14,463 bases of DNA from an uncultured Thalassolituus sp. (lineage in GTDB: Bacteria > Pseudomonadota > Gammaproteobacteria > Pseudomonadales > Oceanobacteraceae). Position 1 is the stretch's first letter. Every line of letters starts with the position of its first letter. The notes under the pieces were generated by a model. It saw only the letters and a list, made by a program, of their open reading frames with translations, was not told where the DNA came from and did not search any database. Location: positions 1 through 14,463 of the forward strand of contig CAJXIT010000046.1 in the NCBI GenBank assembly GCA_913054055.1. The letters are read 5' to 3'. Of the stretch, positions 14,391 through 14,463 are shown piece by piece. Both the position numbers and the translations under genes were made by a program.

Positions 14391-14463
14391 CATTCGCTTC
14401 GCGAATGGCTCGCCTGCAAGCAGCCTCCTACATGAAGCTGATTTCTGTAGGAGGCTGCTCGCA
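14391..14463. repeat. Second REP-like inverted repeat pair (cut by window edge)
   Basis: Directly after the recQ stop is a perfect 7-bp hairpin, CATTCGC-TTC-GCGAATG (14391-14407). Next, TGTAGGAGGCTGCTTGCA, read on the minus strand (14432-14415), is repeated as TGTAGGAGGCTGCTCGCA on the plus strand (14446-14463), matching 17 of 18 positions with a 13-nt spacer. The GTAGGAG head and GC-rich arm resemble known REP elements of Pseudomonas-like bacteria. The second copy is truncated by the window end. The hairpin may also end the recQ transcript, though no T-run follows. Confidence 0.7.

Noticed and set aside
1..14463. CRISPR array, toxin-antitoxin, prophage, integron or defence island
   Set aside because: No regularly spaced direct repeats, phage-type genes, integrase or typical defence domains are visible. 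recQ has the standard length and domains of the housekeeping helicase.

Overview
The window looks like chromosomal DNA from a moderately AT-rich marine gammaproteobacterium, probably Oceanospirillales-like. This is inferred from gene content, protein style and the REP-like repeats; no rRNA or other taxonomic marker is present. All genes but one are of recognisable families. There is no phage, insertion sequence, CRISPR array, tRNA or rRNA.

Bases 1-7403 hold an assimilatory nitrate/nitrite reduction cluster. After the last codons of an unidentified upstream gene comes a textbook nitrogen-regulated promoter: an NtrC-type dyad (152-168), a consensus IHF site (223-235) and a sigma-54 -24/-12 element (242-257). 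It drives nirB (siroheme nitrite reductase, large subunit), nirD (small subunit), a NasC-like FAD/NADH oxidoreductase and nasA (molybdenum nitrate reductase). NADH would feed NasC-like FAD, then the [2Fe-2S] domain at the C-terminus of NasA, then its [4Fe-4S] cluster and Mo site, turning nitrate into nitrite. NirBD then reduces nitrite to ammonium. A hairpin lies between nirB and nirD, and a strong intrinsic terminator lies between nirD and the nitrate reductase pair, so expression of the two halves is probably graded.

Bases 7404-9655 hold ppa (family I inorganic pyrophosphatase) with its own terminator, a divergent pair of 35-nt REP-like hairpins, and a thiolase-superfamily gene whose catalytic His/Cys landmarks appear altered. 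A bidirectional terminator closes this part.

Bases 9656-12465 are read on the minus strand. They hold a 55-aa orphan ORF, about 300 bp of AT-rich sequence with several palindromes, ppaC (family II, DHH, Mn-dependent pyrophosphatase, the second and unrelated pyrophosphatase in this window), and a translationally coupled pair: a MarR-type regulator followed by an NnrU-family membrane protein. Two overlapping perfect palindromes at the marR promoter look like an autoregulatory operator.

Bases 12466-14463 hold recQ on the plus strand, divergent from marR with its own promoter, followed by a second, different family of REP-like inverted repeats that runs off the end of the window. I found no clearly novel defence or mobile system. 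The most interesting points are the complete sigma-54 architecture, the MarR-NnrU module, the two pyrophosphatases, the degenerate thiolase and the orphan small ORF.
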